Assembly (NCBI GenBank): GCA_963702535.1
Contig: CAVPDG010000022.1
Location: forward strand, 1-64,000
Direction: 5' to 3'
DNA length: 64,000 nt
Source of the DNA: CAVPDG01 sp963702535
GTDB lineage: Bacteria > Chloroflexota > Anaerolineae > Anaerolineales > UBA4823
The first letter of the stretch is position 1, and each line of letters opens with the position of its first letter. Position numbers and translations under genes: made by a program. The notes below the pieces were generated by a model that searched no databases, was not told where the DNA came from, and worked only from the letters and a program-made list of their open reading frames with translations. Of this stretch, positions 61,470 through 64,000 are shown in pieces.

Positions 61470-64000
61470 ATGACTCTCCTGCGCTTATTGATCCTTCGTT
61501 CGCTGCGCTCCCGCCCGCTGCGCACCCTTTTGAGCGGCTTTGGCATCGTCCTCGGCGTTGCAACCATCCTCGCCATCAGCATTACCAACCAGACCGCCCT
61601 GGAATCCGTCACGCGCCTGTTCAAAGACACCTCCGGCAAGGCAAACCTGGTCGTCTCCAGCGCCGACGCCGAGGCGGGCGGCTTCTCCACAAGCGCACTG
61701 CAGCGCATCAAAGCCGTCCCTGGCCTGGCGGCAGCAGTCCCTTCCGTCCACGTCCAGACCAGCCTGGTTGAAGACGCCGGTCAAGCGCAGATCGGTCTCA
61801 ACTTCTTCGGCGCCAGCGCCGGCGGGCTCACCCTCTATGGCATCGACCCCCTGCTCGACCCGCAAGCGCGTGAATACAAGATCGTCGCCGGCGAGTTCCT
61901 CTCCCCGCAGGGTCAGGGCGACCAGGTCGTTCTGGTCAAGAGCTTCGCCGATGAGAACGAGATCGAGTTGGGCAAGTCCGTCGCCATCATCACCGACAGC
62001 GGCGTTGAAAAGCTGCGCGTGGTTGGCTTGATGGCAAAGGAAGGTCCCGGGCAGCTCAACAACGGCAACTTTGGCGTCATCCCCCTCGAGACCGCTCAGA
62101 AGCTCTTCTACCGCAACAACAAGCTGGACCAGATCGATTTAATCGCCTCCCCCGAGAACACCAGCACCGAAGCCCTCGCCAGCCTACGCTCCAGCCTGCA
62201 AGCCGCTCTGGGGAACGAGTACACCGTCACCTATCCCGCCTCGCAGGGTCAGCGTATGACCCAGATGCTTGGCAGCTACCAGATCGGTCTGAACTTCTTG
62301 AGCGGCATGGCGCTCTTCGTAGGCGCCTTCCTCATCTACAACGCCTTCTCCATGACCGTGGTGGAGCGCACGCGTGAGTTCGGCATGCTGCGCACCGTCG
62401 GCATGACGCGTGCCCAGGTCACCCGCCAGGTATTGCTGGAAGCCGCCACCCTTGGCTTTCTCGGCTCGATTTTAGGCATCGGGCTGGGCATCCTCCTGGC
62501 GCGTGGCCTCACCAGCCTGATGGAGGTCATGCTCTCGCAGGACCTCTCCAGCATCGCCATCCCCCAGGGCGTGGTGCTCACCAGCATGGCGATCGGCATC
62601 CTGGTTACCCTGGTATCAGCGGCTATCCCCGCCCTGCAGGCCGGGCGCATCTCCCCTCTGGAAGCCCTGCGCGTGCGCGGCGTGGGTAAGGAAGGCTGGC
62701 TGATCCGCAAGGGCTGGATCCCGGGCGCGGTGCTGCTGGCGTTTTCAGCAGTCATCCTGGTCATCAACCCTTTCCCTTATGACGTCCAGTTCCGCATGGG
62801 CAGCATGGTGGTCTTCTCGCTCTTCCTGGGCGGCACGCTGATGATCCCCGCCAGCGTTAACTTCTGGGAGCGCAGCCTGCGTCCCGTCATCCGCCTCTTC
62901 TATGGCAATAGCGGGCGCCTGGGCAGCAGCAACATCCAGCGCGCCAAGCTGCGCACTACCCTCACCGCTGGCGCGTTGATGATCGGCGTTTCCATGATCA
63001 TCGTCGTCTGGGTCATGACCGACTCCTTCAAGGGCGACCTGGACAAGTGGCTGAAAGGCTATATCGGCGGCGACCTGTACGTCGCCTCCAGCCTGCCCCT
63101 GGGTCGGGATGTCTGGAAGCGCCTGGAAGCCGTCGAAGGCGTGGCTGCCGCCGCTCCGGTGCGCTACTTCGATGTTGAATGGCGCACGCCCGCCGGTGAA
63201 AAAGAAAAGCTGGCCTACATGGGCATCGACCCCGCCAGTCACAGCCAGGTGACAACGTTCATCTTCAGCCAGCCCAATACCGATGCCTTCTCAGCCCTCC
63301 AGCAGCTGGCGGATGGCGATGCCGTCTTCATATCCAGCGTCATCGCCGAGAAGTACGGCCTCCAGGCCGGTGATTCCATCATGCTGCTCACCAAGACCGG
63401 CGAGAAACCCTTCAAAGTGGCTGCCGTGGTGGTCGATTACTACAACCAGGGTCTGGTGGTTACCGGCAGTTGGGTGGACATGGGGCGCTATTTCCGCCAG
63501 AAGGACGCCAACGCCTTCCTCATCAAGGTCGCCTCTGGCTACGATATCGACCAGGTTGGGCAGCGCATCGATGACCTCTATGGCAAGCGCGACCAGCTCA
63601 TCGTCGAATCCAACCAGGCGCTCCTGCAGCGCGTCTCCGGTCTCATGCAGAATGCCTTCAGCATGTTCGATGTGCTCGCCCTTATCGCCATGCTGGTGGG
63701 CTTTATGGGCATCATGAACACCCTCACGATGAATGTCATGGAGCGCACCCAGGAGATCGGAATGCTGCGCGGCGTGGGTATGACCCGCCTGCAGGTCCTG
63801 GTGATGATCCTGGCAGAAGCAGTGCAGATCGGCTTGCTCGGCGGCGTGCTCGGGCTGGCTTTTGGCGTGATCCTTTCACGTATCCTGATGGCAGCCATGA
63901 AAGCCATGTCGGGCTACACCCTGGCTTATGTCCTGCCCCTGGAGCGCGTCCTGCTTGCCATCGTCATGGCGGTGGTCATCTCGCAGCTTGCCGCTCTCTT
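61470..64000 (+). CDS. ABC exporter permease, FtsX/MacB type with two permease modules (partial, runs off the end)
   Basis: Open from ATG 61470 to the end of the window, at least 843 codons. The N-terminus MTLLRLLILRSLRSRPLRTLLSGFGIVLGVA is the first helix, followed by an extracytoplasmic MacB-type domain (about 45-260). Then an FtsX domain with helices around 270-390 (NAFSMTVVERTREFGMLRTVGMTRAQV). After further helices near 410-450, a second periplasmic domain follows and a second FtsX domain begins at about residue 750 (MNTLTMNVMERTQEIGMLRGVGMTRLQV). This is the large LolCE/SalY-like architecture. It likely exports a lipoprotein or lipid with the upstream ATPase. Confidence 0.87.
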   Translation, partial: MTLLRLLILRSLRSRPLRTLLSGFGIVLGVATILAISITNQTALESVTRLFKDTSGKANLVVSSADAEAGGFSTSALQRIKAVPGLAAAVPSVHVQTSLVEDAGQAQIGLNFFGASAGGLTLYGIDPLLDPQAREYKIVAGEFLSPQGQGDQVVLVKSFADENEIELGKSVAIITDSGVEKLRVVGLMAKEGPGQLNNGNFGVIPLETAQKLFYRNNKLDQIDLIASPENTSTEALASLRSSLQAALGNEYTVTYPASQGQRMTQMLGSYQIGLNFLSGMALFVGAFLIYNAFSMTVVERTREFGMLRTVGMTRAQVTRQVLLEAATLGFLGSILGIGLGILLARGLTSLMEVMLSQDLSSIAIPQGVVLTSMAIGILVTLVSAAIPALQAGRISPLEALRVRGVGKEGWLIRKGWIPGAVLLAFSAVILVINPFPYDVQFRMGSMVVFSLFLGGTLMIPASVNFWERSLRPVIRLFYGNSGRLGSSNIQRAKLRTTLTAGALMIGVSMIIVVWVMTDSFKGDLDKWLKGYIGGDLYVASSLPLGRDVWKRLEAVEGVAAAAPVRYFDVEWRTPAGEKEKLAYMGIDPASHSQVTTFIFSQPNTDAFSALQQLADGDAVFISSVIAEKYGLQAGDSIMLLTKTGEKPFKVAAVVVDYYNQGLVVTGSWVDMGRYFRQKDANAFLIKVASGYDIDQVGQRIDDLYGKRDQLIVESNQALLQRVSGLMQNAFSMFDVLALIAMLVGFMGIMNTLTMNVMERTQEIGMLRGVGMTRLQVLVMILAEAVQIGLLGGVLGLAFGVILSRILMAAMKAMSGYTLAYVLPLERVLLAIVMAVVISQLAAL

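Noticed and set aside
1..64000. tRNA, rRNA or transposase genes
   Set aside because: None was recognised by eye on either strand; a tRNA scan would be needed to exclude a tRNA with certainty.

Overview
The window looks like a piece of a Chloroflexota (probably Anaerolineae-like) chromosome. This is inferred from gene content, not from a search. The indicators are the LysW-dependent alpha-aminoadipate lysine pathway, several lipoproteins with Pro/Thr-rich linkers and NBR1-type Ig-like domains, an SsuABC-like transporter behind an FMN riboswitch, System I cytochrome c maturation with a Cys-type CcmE, and large multiheme lipoproteins. Genes are dense and moderately GC-rich, and many adjacent pairs overlap by ATGA or TGATG. 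No rRNA, tRNA, CRISPR array, phage or IS transposase was recognised.

Layout. 1-6.6 kb (+): an operon with an FGGY kinase, a NagD/AraL-like HAD phosphatase, a GlpA-like flavoprotein followed by SdhB-, SdhC- and SdhD-like subunits, and an AraM-like glycerol-1-phosphate dehydrogenase. 6.6-15.4 kb (-): a cytochrome c maturation operon (ccmE-F-H-G, a CcmI-like zinc-ribbon protein, a diheme lipoprotein, ccmA-B-C-D). 15.9-19.8 kb (+): a NapC/NirT-type multiheme membrane cytochrome and a ten-heme lipoprotein built from two copies of a five-heme unit; these are obvious clients of the Ccm system. 19.9-23.9 kb (-): a zinc-ribbon membrane protein and an ABC importer behind an FMN riboswitch with an intrinsic terminator, so most likely a riboflavin importer (RibXYZ type). 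23.9-31 kb (-): an operon of three zinc-ribbon proteins, a HerA-like ATPase, a CBS protein, an ATC-hydrolase-like protein, a SixA phosphatase and an ICMT/NnrU-like membrane protein. 31-31.8 kb: a broken GxxExxY gene between two short-repeat arrays in opposite orientation. 31.7-36.8 kb: a THUMP-like methyltransferase, a CoA-binding protein, an amine-oxidase-like flavoprotein with a YbhN-like membrane protein, and a LysM protein. 36.9-40.1 kb (+): a zinc/manganese ABC importer plus a Fur-family regulator, behind a promoter overlapping a Fur-type palindrome. 40-47 kb (-): CapA, QueG, three lipoproteins, MiaB. 47.2-52.7 kb: lysW-X-J (+) converging on lysY-Z-K (-), with an attenuator-like leader before lysW. 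52.8-64 kb: a C39-like peptidase/TPR protein, an MFS transporter, a patatin, hypoxanthine phosphoribosyltransferase, PlsY, a PEP-synthase/rifampicin-phosphotransferase-like enzyme and a MacB/LolD-type ABC exporter running off the end.

How genes work together. The first operon reads as polyol-phosphate metabolism feeding electrons to quinone through an SDH-like membrane module. The Ccm operon matures the adjacent multiheme cytochromes, giving an electron-transfer chain across the membrane. The lys genes cover the carrier-bound steps from alpha-aminoadipate to lysine.

Caution: more than twenty conserved genes are broken by single-base frameshifts or lone stop codons while both halves remain well conserved. 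This is better explained by sequencing or assembly indels than by pseudogenisation. Coordinates for such genes span the reconstructed gene, and each shift is noted.
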